In this document: in pieces, positions 6,441 through 11,969 of the stretch
Position numbering within the stretch: position 1 is the first letter of the stretch
Layout of the letters: each line of letters opens with the position of its first letter
DNA from: Desulfovibrio sp.
Lineage (GTDB): Bacteria > Desulfobacterota > Desulfovibrionia > Desulfovibrionales > Desulfovibrionaceae
NCBI GenBank assembly: GCA_031270875.1
Contig: JAISXC010000281.1
Span: forward strand, 1 to 16,028
Length of the DNA: 16,028 bases
Direction: 5' to 3'
Position numbers and translations under genes: made by a program
Notes under the pieces: model-generated
What the model was told of the DNA's origin: nothing
The model's database searches: none
The model's input: only the letters and a program-made list of their open reading frames with translations

Positions 6441-6905
6441 ATGAAAAACTACTTCATTACTCTGCTTTTTGCGCTTCTTCTTTCAAGTTGCGGATTTCTG
6501 AAATCTTCAGACACCGACATCACGCCACCGCTTGCCCACAAGGTTGTCAATGCGGCTTACAGCCAGATTGGCAAAAGTTATCAATCCGGCGGCAAATCCC
6601 CGCAAACGGGTTTTGACTGTTCCGGTCTTGTCTGGTGGGCCTATCAGAAAAACGGCCTGGCAGTGCCCCGCAGAACGGTAGAGCAGGCCCGTGCTGGCGT
6701 TGCGGTGCCCCGCGGAAACGCGCGCCCCGGCGACATCGTTGTGTTCCGCGCTTCACGCGCGATCAACGGTCTGCACACCGGCCTGTACGCGGGCAACAGC
6801 ACCTTTATCCACAGCCCACGTACAGGGTCACGAGTACGCGCCGAAAACATGGACCGGCCTTGCTGGAGCAGCAATCTGCTTACGGTGCGGCGCGTAGTCC
6901 GCTGA
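6441..6905 (+). CDS. NlpC/P60 peptidoglycan hydrolase lipoprotein
   Basis: A 154-residue NlpC/P60 cysteine peptidase expected to cut stem peptides of peptidoglycan in the periplasm. The signal peptide MKNYFITLLFALLLSSC has a lipobox L-S-S-C with Cys17. The catalytic domain starts at about residue 33. Cys60 is the nucleophile in GFDCSGLVWWAY, His112 lies in GLHTGLYAG and the third residue is His124 in TFIHSP. PGDIVVF at 96-102 is the usual family strand. The length and layout match small Spr-like lipoproteins. The ribosome site (GGTAAAG) is modest. The gene is monocistronic, divergent from epsC, and is followed by the hairpin cluster. Confidence 0.93.
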   Translation: MKNYFITLLFALLLSSCGFLKSSDTDITPPLAHKVVNAAYSQIGKSYQSGGKSPQTGFDCSGLVWWAYQKNGLAVPRRTVEQARAGVAVPRGNARPGDIVVFRASRAINGLHTGLYAGNSTFIHSPRTGSRVRAENMDRPCWSSNLLTVRRVVR

Positions 6906-6948
6906 GACCCCACCCTTCCGGTAGTTGAGGAAAAAAGTGATTTCCCTT

Positions 6949-7059
6949 AGAGCAAATTAACATTGAAAATGTATAATTTGCTCTGCAAGGATTTGCAAGC
7001 AAATCCTTGCCGCGAGATTGTCGCAAGGCGAAGTCACTTCGCCGTCAAGCCACAATCTC
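6949..7059. repeat. Cluster of three adjacent hairpins
   Basis: Three inverted repeats follow each other with almost no spacing. Hairpin A: AGAGCAAATTA (6949-6959) pairs with TAATTTGCTCT (6974-6984), and inside it ACATT (6960-6964) pairs with AATGT (6968-6972) with one bulged base. Hairpin B: GCAAGGATTTGC (6985-6996) pairs perfectly with GCAAATCCTTGC (6999-7010) around two bases. Hairpin C: GAGATTGT (7014-7021) pairs with ACAATCTC (7052-7059) and encloses GGCGAAG/CTTCGCC (7027-7033/7037-7043). There is no T-run after any of them, so they do not read as ordinary terminators. The layout suggests a dispersed palindromic element or a structured RNA. Confidence 0.8.
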
Positions 7060-7235
7060 AATCGTAGAATGCTATAGACTGACCGCGCCCTGCCGCGCTC
7101 GTCGCTTTCGTCCGCAAGGTCGCATTACCAAAAATTGTCCCCTGATATCAAATGCTGCAGCAATACTGTTGCTTTTTATTTTCTTTTAGAGTATTTCCAG
7201 AAAAACTCATCAGCGCCATTTTCGGGAGGAACGCC
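7060..7235. other. Gene-free spacer before the MerR-like gene
   Basis: This is the remainder of the 330-bp gap between the NlpC/P60 and MerR-like genes. It has a GC-rich stretch (about 7080-7125) and then turns AT-rich. AGCAA (7159-7163) pairs with TTGCT (7169-7173) ahead of TTTTATTTTC, a very weak terminator-like signal. A short frame at 7007-7189 runs through the hairpins and has no coding features. I see no clear promoter. Confidence 0.4.
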
Positions 7236-7841
7236 ATGACACGCAAGGTCAATGCGGGTGAAGGACTCTTGAGCATTGCGGATATTGCGCGACATTTCTC
7301 ACTGCCGGAATCCACGGCGCGCTATTACTGCAAGCGTTTTGCGTTATACATTCCCGGTGTTGGCGACGGCCGCCGCCGCCGTTACCGCAGGGAAACGCTT
7401 GACGTGATTGAGGCCATACTTGAGCAGATGCAAAAATCCCGCACCGCTATTGCGGTTGAGGATGCACTGGAAGCCCGTTTCCCCCGCAATGCGCTTGCTG
7501 TGCACGACTCATCCCCTCCCCGGGATCAGCCCCAAGCGGTTTCCGCCCATTTTCCGGCGGCGGCTCTGCAGATGCTTGAACGCCAGACAATTGCCCTGGA
7601 GGGAATTTCCCAGCTCATGCATGTGTTGGTGGAACGCCTGCCCAAGACGTCAGAGCAGTCAGCAGCGGGCCAGTCATCAGCCCTGCGTGAGGAAGTGGAA
7701 ACCTTGCGCATGCTCCTCAATGCTTCCGAAAAAACCCAGCAGGCCGACCTGGAACAGCTGCGGCGCTGGATGACGCGCGTCATTCTGACGCGTTCAGGGG
7801 ACAGGACGGTTCCCGCCCAAATCCAGGACAAAAGCGCGTAG
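7236..7841 (+). CDS. MerR-like HTH DNA-binding protein
   Basis: A 201-residue protein. Residues 10-60 form a MerR-type winged HTH: GLLSIADIARHFSLPESTAR, then YYCKRF, a wing with GVGDGRRRRYRRE and a following helix. A Pro/Ala-rich linker leads to a helical C-terminal half (about 110-180) with heptad-like leucines (EEVETLRMLLNASEKTQQAD), probably a dimerisation coiled coil. No ligand-binding domain or cysteine sensor is visible, so the inducer cannot be guessed. The ATG at 7236 has GGAGGA at 7225-7230 and is preferred over an upstream ATG at 7152, which has no ribosome site. The gene is convergent with the DsbA-like gene, with one base between their stops. Confidence 0.8.
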   Translation: MTRKVNAGEGLLSIADIARHFSLPESTARYYCKRFALYIPGVGDGRRRRYRRETLDVIEAILEQMQKSRTAIAVEDALEARFPRNALAVHDSSPPRDQPQAVSAHFPAAALQMLERQTIALEGISQLMHVLVERLPKTSEQSAAGQSSALREEVETLRMLLNASEKTQQADLEQLRRWMTRVILTRSGDRTVPAQIQDKSA

Positions 7842-7842
7842 T

Positions 7843-8628
7843 CTATTTGGACTTTTCCGCAAGGGCCATGTCTACAGCCGTCCGGAAAAGATCAAGAGGC
7901 AGCGCGCCGCGGATAACGAGATTATTCACAAGAAAAAACGGCGTGCCTTCCACGCCGATTTTTTGCCCATCCGCTATATCCTCGGCCAGCATTTCGGCTA
8001 TTTTTTTGCTCTTTACGTCTTTTTGCAGTTTCTTCACATCCGCGCCAACGCTCTCGGCCATCCTGTTGATGAAGCCTTCCCCTTCCCCCATGAGCCTGTC
8101 CCGTTCCGCGAACAGCGCACTGTAAAATTCCCATGCCTTTTCGTTGCTCTGCTGCGCTATGGCCAAAAAGGCGACGGCCGCCTGCATGGCTGTCCCCTTG
8201 TTTTCCAGGGGGAAATTTTTAAAAACCAGGCAGACATCCTCACCGTAGTCTCTCAACACCTCATTGACCGTTGAGGCAGCCTGCCGGCAAAAATGGCAGG
8301 TGAAATCGGAAAAAGCAACAATACGCACTTTGGCTTTGGGCGACCCATACACTGGACGCCCTTCCAGACGCACATTTTTTTCGCTTTTCATATCAGCGCG
8401 CCATTGGACTTCCAAGCTGCGCCTGCGCCGTTGATTGGATCCCTGTTGTGCGATATCCAGCACAGACTCGCTCTCGCGCCGCAATACATCCATCACGATA
8501 TCCGGTCGGTTGCGAAGGAGTTTTTCAAGTTCCTTGGCCAGATTGTCTGTTGTTATTTCCTCCGCGCCCGCGCAGACTGAAAAACCCAGAAGCAGCACAA
8601 CAAGCGCCATGACGCCATTCAATCGCAT
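7843..8628 (-). CDS. Exported DsbA-like thioredoxin-fold protein
   Basis: A 261-residue secreted protein with a Sec signal peptide (about residues 1-22, hydrophobic VMALVVLLLGFSVCAGA). Next comes a charged helical segment with RRRR near residue 70, then a DsbA-type thioredoxin fold. FTCHFC gives a CxxC active site at Cys111 and Cys114. GTPFFLVNN carries the cis-proline (Pro230). The CHFC dipeptide differs from the CPHC of E. coli DsbA and resembles DsbA/DsbG-like relatives, so it could be an oxidase, isomerase or peroxide-linked reductase. The ATG at 8628 has AGAAGG 6 bp before it. A GTG at 8634 overlaps that site and is less likely. It follows the response regulator on the same strand, 56 bp downstream. 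Confidence 0.88.
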   Translation of the reverse strand: MRLNGVMALVVLLLGFSVCAGAEEITTDNLAKELEKLLRNRPDIVMDVLRRESESVLDIAQQGSNQRRRRSLEVQWRADMKSEKNVRLEGRPVYGSPKAKVRIVAFSDFTCHFCRQAASTVNEVLRDYGEDVCLVFKNFPLENKGTAMQAAVAFLAIAQQSNEKAWEFYSALFAERDRLMGEGEGFINRMAESVGADVKKLQKDVKSKKIAEMLAEDIADGQKIGVEGTPFFLVNNLVIRGALPLDLFRTAVDMALAEKSK

Positions 8629-8647
8629 ACGCACCTTCTTTTGCTAC

Positions 8648-8693
8648 GGTTCCGCTTGGCAGCGAACCCCAGCGGCGAATTTTTCTATTCGCC
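8648..8693. repeat. Two tandem hairpins between the regulator and the DsbA-like gene
   Basis: GGCGAAT (8674-8680) pairs with ATTCGCC (8687-8693) around TTTTCT; the response regulator's stop codon lies inside this hairpin. Beside it, GGTT and CGCT (8648-8651, 8653-8656) pair with AGCG and AACC (8661-8668) around the tetraloop TGGC with one bulged base. Neither has a T-run in the minus direction, so RNA processing or translation control is more likely than termination. Confidence 0.55.
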
Positions 8694-9068
8694 GGCCAGC
8701 CGCAGATCCGCCACAGCATCTTCTATTTTGAAAAGCAGTTCGTCAAAATCCACAGGTTTCATCAGATAGCCGAAAGCCCCCTGGCTTACGGCCCGCACGG
8801 CAAGCTGCATGTCCGCGTGCCCGGAGAGAACGATAACACGAGTCTCCGGCCAGCGTTTGACAATATGTGTGAGAGTCGCCATCCCGTCCATGACCGGCAT
8901 TTTCACATCCAGAATCACAAGCGGGCAAAGGCAGGCATCCATGACTTCAAGTGCCTCCTGGCCATTGGATGCCGCAACGCACTCATAGCCGCGCCGTGTC
9001 AGACGCTTGGCGAGAATGCGCGGGATCTCCGCCTCATCGTCCACCAGCAGAACACGAATCCGTCTCAT
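8685..9068 (-). CDS. Receiver-only response regulator
   Basis: A 127-residue CheY-like receiver domain with no output domain. The acidic pair is Asp10/Asp11 (VLLVDDE), the phosphoacceptor is Asp54 in VILDVKMPVMDG, Ser82 lies in VLSGHAD and Lys104 in LMKPVDF. All sites needed for phosphorylation and switching are present. No histidine kinase is adjacent, so the partner is elsewhere. Single-domain receivers act in phosphorelays or by binding target proteins. The ATG at 9068 is preceded by AGGGTGGGG. A GTG at 9077 would lie within that purine tract. The gene is upstream of the DsbA-like gene and probably co-transcribed with it. Confidence 0.92.
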   Translation of the reverse strand: MRRIRVLLVDDEAEIPRILAKRLTRRGYECVAASNGQEALEVMDACLCPLVILDVKMPVMDGMATLTHIVKRWPETRVIVLSGHADMQLAVRAVSQGAFGYLMKPVDFDELLFKIEDAVADLRLAGE

Positions 9069-9230
9069 ATACCCCACCCTTGATCAGTAACATTTATCCT
9101 GTGCCAAAGCAAATGTCCACAAACAGGCCCGTTGAGCTGCGGCTGCCAATGGAATGATATCTGCGCACAGGCATTTCGCCGTGTGGTGACTTCTTTTGCG
9201 AATACTTTTTCTATCATCTCAAAATAACAC

Positions 9231-9259
9231 ATATTATCAAACGGATTGCTGTTATGTAA
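9231..9259 (-). promoter_or_regulatory. Promoter candidate for the response regulator
   Basis: On the minus strand TTACAT (9259-9254) and TAATAT (9236-9231) are 17 bp apart, and TGA immediately before the -10 gives an extended -10 (TGn). Transcription would begin near 9224, leaving a leader of about 155 nt before the start at 9068. Confidence 0.4.
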
Positions 9260-9325
9260 CTTTATTTTCATCTTCTATTTTGGTTTATGCGTTTTTTATG
9301 ACAAATTTTGTTCCCGATTTTCATC

Positions 9326-9355
9326 TTGACGAAATATCACGCCTTCACGTATTAT
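9326..9355 (+). promoter_or_regulatory. Promoter candidate for parA
   Basis: TTGACG (9326-9331) and TATTAT (9350-9355) are separated by 18 bp, matching 5 of 6 bases at each box. This is the strongest promoter-like sequence in the gap. It is divergent from the response-regulator promoter. Transcription from here would place both parS sites in an untranslated leader of about 260 nt ahead of parA. Confidence 0.5.
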
Positions 9356-9377
9356 TGTAAATACATTTTTTGTCCGT

Positions 9378-9395
9378 AATTTGTACGTATAAATT
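9378..9395. promoter_or_regulatory. Operator-like 18-bp near-palindrome
   Basis: AATTTGTACGTATAAATT has eight of nine base pairs in inverted symmetry about CG. It begins 23 bp downstream of the candidate parA -10, a typical position for a repressor site. The binding protein is unknown. AT-richness raises the chance of coincidence. Confidence 0.3.
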
Positions 9396-9531
9396 TTCAG
9401 CATTTTGTCATGACTTTCATCCCGCTGTTTGCCCACTTTTTTTTCAACCCCGCACGTTGGAGATTCGCGAATGCACCCTCCAGTCATTTTCCCAAAATAC
9501 CATATTGTTTTTCACCAATAATTACTGTCCA

Positions 9532-9547
9532 TGTTTCACGTGAAACA
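9532..9547. promoter_or_regulatory. parS: parS centromere site (perfect)
   Basis: TGTTTCACGTGAAACA matches the conserved bacterial parS palindrome at all 16 positions. With flanking A and T it forms an 18-bp perfect palindrome at 9531-9548. ParB binds here, loads and slides using CTP, and forms the partition complex that ParA moves. It lies 73 bp upstream of the parA start, in the gap between the regulator and parA. Confidence 0.95.
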
Positions 9548-9576
9548 TTCGGAGCACTGCCACACACGCACGTCAA

Positions 9577-9592
9577 TGCTCCACGCGAAACA
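9577..9592. promoter_or_regulatory. Degenerate second parS-like site
   Basis: TGCTCCACGCGAAACA keeps 13 of 16 parS positions (changes at positions 3, 5 and 10), 45 bp after the perfect site and 28 bp before the parA start. It could be a weak ParB site for autoregulation or a decaying copy. Confidence 0.5.
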
Positions 9593-9620
9593 TAAAATAT
9601 CAAAAAACGGATGAGCTAAA

Positions 9621-10406
9621 ATGGCGCGCATAATTGCCATCGCCAATCAAAAAGGCGGAGTTGGAAAAACGACTACAGCCATCAACCTGGCTGCAGCTCT
9701 TGCCGTGATGGAAAAGAAAGTGCTGCTTGTTGACTGCGACCCACAGGCCAACAGTACCAGCGGCATCGGCCTTTCCCAGGATGATCTCGCCGCAGATCTG
9801 TACAGCACGCTCTACACGCCGGGAGAGACTCGCCACAGCATCCGGAAAATTCGTCCACCGTATCTGGATATACTACCAGCCAGCACAAATCTTGTGGGTG
9901 CCGAACTTGAGCTTGTGGATAAAATCGGCCGGGAATTTTTTTTGGACGAATGCCTCAAACGCGTCAGGGACATCTACGAATATATTATTCTGGACTGCCC
10001 GCCGTCGCTTGGTTTGTTGACGCTCAACGCTCTGTGCGCAGCCGGTGAACTGCTTATCCCCCTGCAATGCGAATTTTTTGCTCTCGAAGGGATAGTAAAG
10101 CTGCTGCAGACCTATGAGCAGGTAAAAAAAAGATTGAACCCAAGTTTGTCCCTGCTCGGAGTCGTGCTGACCATGTACGACATCCGCAACCGGCTGACGC
10201 GGGAGGTAAAAAACGAGGTGCGCCGCTGTTTCACAGATCAACTTTTTGAAACAGCGATACCGCGCAATGTCCGCCTTTCGGAAGCACCAAGCCATGGAAA
10301 ATCAATCATTCACTATGACATCAAGTCCAAAGGAGCGGAAGCCTATCTTGGCCTTGCCAAGGAGGTGGTTCTTCGGCATCCCGGCAAAAAACAGATATTG
10401 CACTGA
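9621..10406 (+). CDS. parA: Chromosome partition ATPase ParA/Soj
   Basis: A 261-residue Soj-type ParA with no N-terminal HTH, as usual for chromosomal copies. The deviant Walker A box is KGGVGKTTT (Lys11 and Lys16). The A' box is VDCDPQANSTSG (Asp38/Asp40) and Walker B is YIILDCPPSLG (Asp125). The C-terminal IPRNVRLSEAPSHGKSI is a ParA hallmark. ATP-bound dimers bind nucleoid DNA non-specifically and pull ParB-parS complexes apart during segregation. The ATG has a weak GGATGAG site 9 bp upstream. Two parS sites precede the gene. parB lies 656 bp downstream instead of being directly adjacent, because an opposite-strand gene lies between them. Confidence 0.97.
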   Translation: MARIIAIANQKGGVGKTTTAINLAAALAVMEKKVLLVDCDPQANSTSGIGLSQDDLAADLYSTLYTPGETRHSIRKIRPPYLDILPASTNLVGAELELVDKIGREFFLDECLKRVRDIYEYIILDCPPSLGLLTLNALCAAGELLIPLQCEFFALEGIVKLLQTYEQVKKRLNPSLSLLGVVLTMYDIRNRLTREVKNEVRRCFTDQLFETAIPRNVRLSEAPSHGKSIIHYDIKSKGAEAYLGLAKEVVLRHPGKKQILH

Positions 10407-10466
10407 GGCATCAGTCACAGGGCACAAGCCAAGGCCGCGGGTACGTCAAAACTCGTCAATTGCGGC

Positions 10467-10877
10467 TCAGGGACTGGGCGTAGGAGTAAATTCAAAAGCC
10501 ACATGGTCGCGAAAATGTTTTTGCCGTATCGTGGTATTGCAATTGTGGCAGCGGAAAACCAACAGGCCACCGAGATTGGCATTTGTCAGACGAAAGGGAC
10601 GCTCGTCACCGACGCGCCAATCCTCCACAGTTACGCCGCACTGCGGGCAACGCACAGCGGGTTTGTAGGGATAGCGAAAATCCCAATACTGCAAAAACTC
10701 GGCAAAAGCATCCAGCGGTTCCGCTGGATGCGGGTCCGGGACAGAGTTTTCGGAAGCCGCAACGCAGTCGGGAACAGCGTGCTCTTTGATGCGCTCCCAC
10801 AGAGCATAGGGAATCTGAACCGCCACGCAGCGGCCTTCGGCATCCGTGAGGAACAAGGGAGGAAAAAGTTCAGCCAT
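10467..10877 (-). CDS. Zinc-ribbon protein between parA and parB
   Basis: A 136-residue protein on the strand opposite to parA and parB. The N-terminal third starts MAELFPPLFLTDAEGRCVAV followed by QIPYALWERI, looks beta-rich and ends in a helix. A Pro-rich linker is followed by an aromatic stretch (FAEFLQYWDFRYPYKPAV). The C-terminal third contains RCPQC (Cys79, Cys82) and FRCHNC (Cys112, Cys115), two CxxC pairs about 30 residues apart, a probable zinc ribbon. I do not recognise the family or function. The ATG at 10877 has GGAAGG upstream and is preferred over a GTG at 10910. It ends 60 bp from the parA stop, so the two genes converge. Confidence 0.75.
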   Translation of the reverse strand: MAELFPPLFLTDAEGRCVAVQIPYALWERIKEHAVPDCVAASENSVPDPHPAEPLDAFAEFLQYWDFRYPYKPAVRCPQCGVTVEDWRVGDERPFRLTNANLGGLLVFRCHNCNTTIRQKHFRDHVAFEFTPTPSP

Positions 10878-10962
10878 TGATGGAACCTTCCAGGAAAAAC
10901 GTTTCAACACAACTGCACCCCGAACCCAACGTGCGTGAACAGAAAAACTTTGTCAAGATCCG

Positions 10963-11008
10963 TTTCATCCCCAAAGCAACTCCAGATTCTTTGAAAACTG
11001 GGATGAAA
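10963..11008. repeat. Inverted repeat upstream of parB
   Basis: TTTCATCCC (10963-10971) pairs with GGGATGAAA (11000-11008), and CAAAG (10972-10976) extends the stem with CTTTG (10989-10993), leaving a 6-nt bulge AAAACT on one side. The loop is 12 nt. It lies between the divergent zinc-ribbon and parB genes, about 55 bp before the parB start, and has no T-run on either strand, so it is not an ordinary terminator. It could be a leader structure or operator. Confidence 0.55.
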
Positions 11009-11062
11009 TGACGGCAAGCAGCGATACATAAAGTCTTCCAAAAGGAAATACGGGAAATACCA

Positions 11063-11968
11063 ATGTGCGCCATGAACACAAAAAGCCTTGGACGGGGGCT
11101 TGACGCCCTCTTTCAGTATGAACGCACCGCGCCGGATGAAAAGACCGACATGCGCCATGTGCCCGTAGCCGCCCTCAAGCCCAATCCCAGTCAACCCAGG
11201 CAAAGCTTTGATCCGGTCGCTCACAGGGAACTCATGGAGTCAATAAGGGCGCAGGGAATTATTCAACCACTTCTGGTACGCTCCGCCGGTGAAAACTCTT
11301 GGGAAATAGTGGCCGGCGAACGGCGCTGGCGCGCCGCCAGAGAAGCCGGTCTCAGAGAAGTTCCGGTCTACGTGCGAGACTTGACGGATCAGGAAATAAT
11401 GGTCGCTGCCCTCACGGAGAATCTGCAACGGGAAGATCTCAATCCTGTTGAAGAAGCACAAGCCCTGGAAAAGTTGCAGAAAATGCTTCAACTGACGCAG
11501 GAGGCTCTGGCTGACCGACTGGGCAAAAGCCGGGCAACCATCACAAATGCCCTGCGTCTGCTAAAACTCTCCCCCGAAGCCAAAGCGGACTTGCGCGACG
11601 GCATAATCAGTCCAGGGCACGCGCGCTGCCTGCTCGGCATAAACGATCCTGCCGCCGCCGCAGCGTTGCATCAACGAATGCGTGAAGGCGGCCTGAGTGT
11701 ACGCGAAACGGAAGAAGCGGCGGCCACTTGGCGAAGCGGCGGCAAATTCCCCTGGACTGGCCCCCCGGCGCAGACAGCCGTGAACGGAGTAAAACAAGGG
11801 AGGCGCAAAAAATCTGCTGAGATGCGTGACCTGCAAAGTTCTCTCTGCGCAAGCCTTTCCTGTAAAGCCAGCATCAATGGGGATGAGAACAGCGGACGAA
11901 TTACCTTGAATTATGAAAACCGGGAAGGGTTGCTTGCCTTGCTGAAACGCCTTGGAGTCGCGCGGTGA
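11063..11968 (+). CDS. parB: Chromosome partition protein ParB/Spo0J
   Basis: A 301-residue ParB. The N-terminal LGRGLDALF is the conserved segment contacting ParA. The CTP-binding domain carries NPSQPRQSFD, VAGERRWRAAREAG (85-96) and ENLQREDLNPVEEA (119-132). The HTH that reads parS is at about 144-165 (LTQEALADRLGKSRATITNA), and the C-terminal dimerisation segment is at about 250-301. All core motifs are intact. The first ATG (11063) has GGGAAA 6 bp upstream. A second ATG at 11072 (MNTKSLGRG) is possible and would give 298 residues. The stop is one base from that of rsmB on the other strand. Confidence 0.96.
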   Translation: MCAMNTKSLGRGLDALFQYERTAPDEKTDMRHVPVAALKPNPSQPRQSFDPVAHRELMESIRAQGIIQPLLVRSAGENSWEIVAGERRWRAAREAGLREVPVYVRDLTDQEIMVAALTENLQREDLNPVEEAQALEKLQKMLQLTQEALADRLGKSRATITNALRLLKLSPEAKADLRDGIISPGHARCLLGINDPAAAAALHQRMREGGLSVRETEEAAATWRSGGKFPWTGPPAQTAVNGVKQGRRKKSAEMRDLQSSLCASLSCKASINGDENSGRITLNYENREGLLALLKRLGVAR

Positions 11969-11969
11969 T

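Larger units (their letters stand above)
9069..9620. other. 552-bp AT-rich intergenic control region upstream of parA
   Basis: No credible gene lies here. The region contains the divergent promoter candidates, the near-palindrome and the two parS sites listed separately. Base composition is clearly more AT-rich than in the neighbours between about 9190 and 9410. One sequence resembling a DnaA box (TGTCCACAA at about 9114) stands alone, so there is no case for an origin. Confidence 0.6.

Noticed and set aside
6806..6814. Perfect DnaA-box sequence TTATCCACA
   Set aside because: It is a single site inside the NlpC/P60 coding sequence, where it encodes the catalytic FIHSP segment.
7007..7189. 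60-codon open frame through the hairpin cluster
   Set aside because: It starts inside hairpin B, has no ribosome site or recognisable domain and ends in a low-complexity hydrophobic run. The palindromic structure explains the sequence better.
9410..9595. 61-codon open frame covering parS
   Set aside because: Its codons include the parS palindrome, it lacks a ribosome site and has no protein features. The region is a control region.
9080..9620. Possible replication origin beside parABS
   Set aside because: The gap is AT-rich and carries parS, but only one DnaA-box-like sequence is seen and no dnaA, dnaN or gidA neighbour is present.
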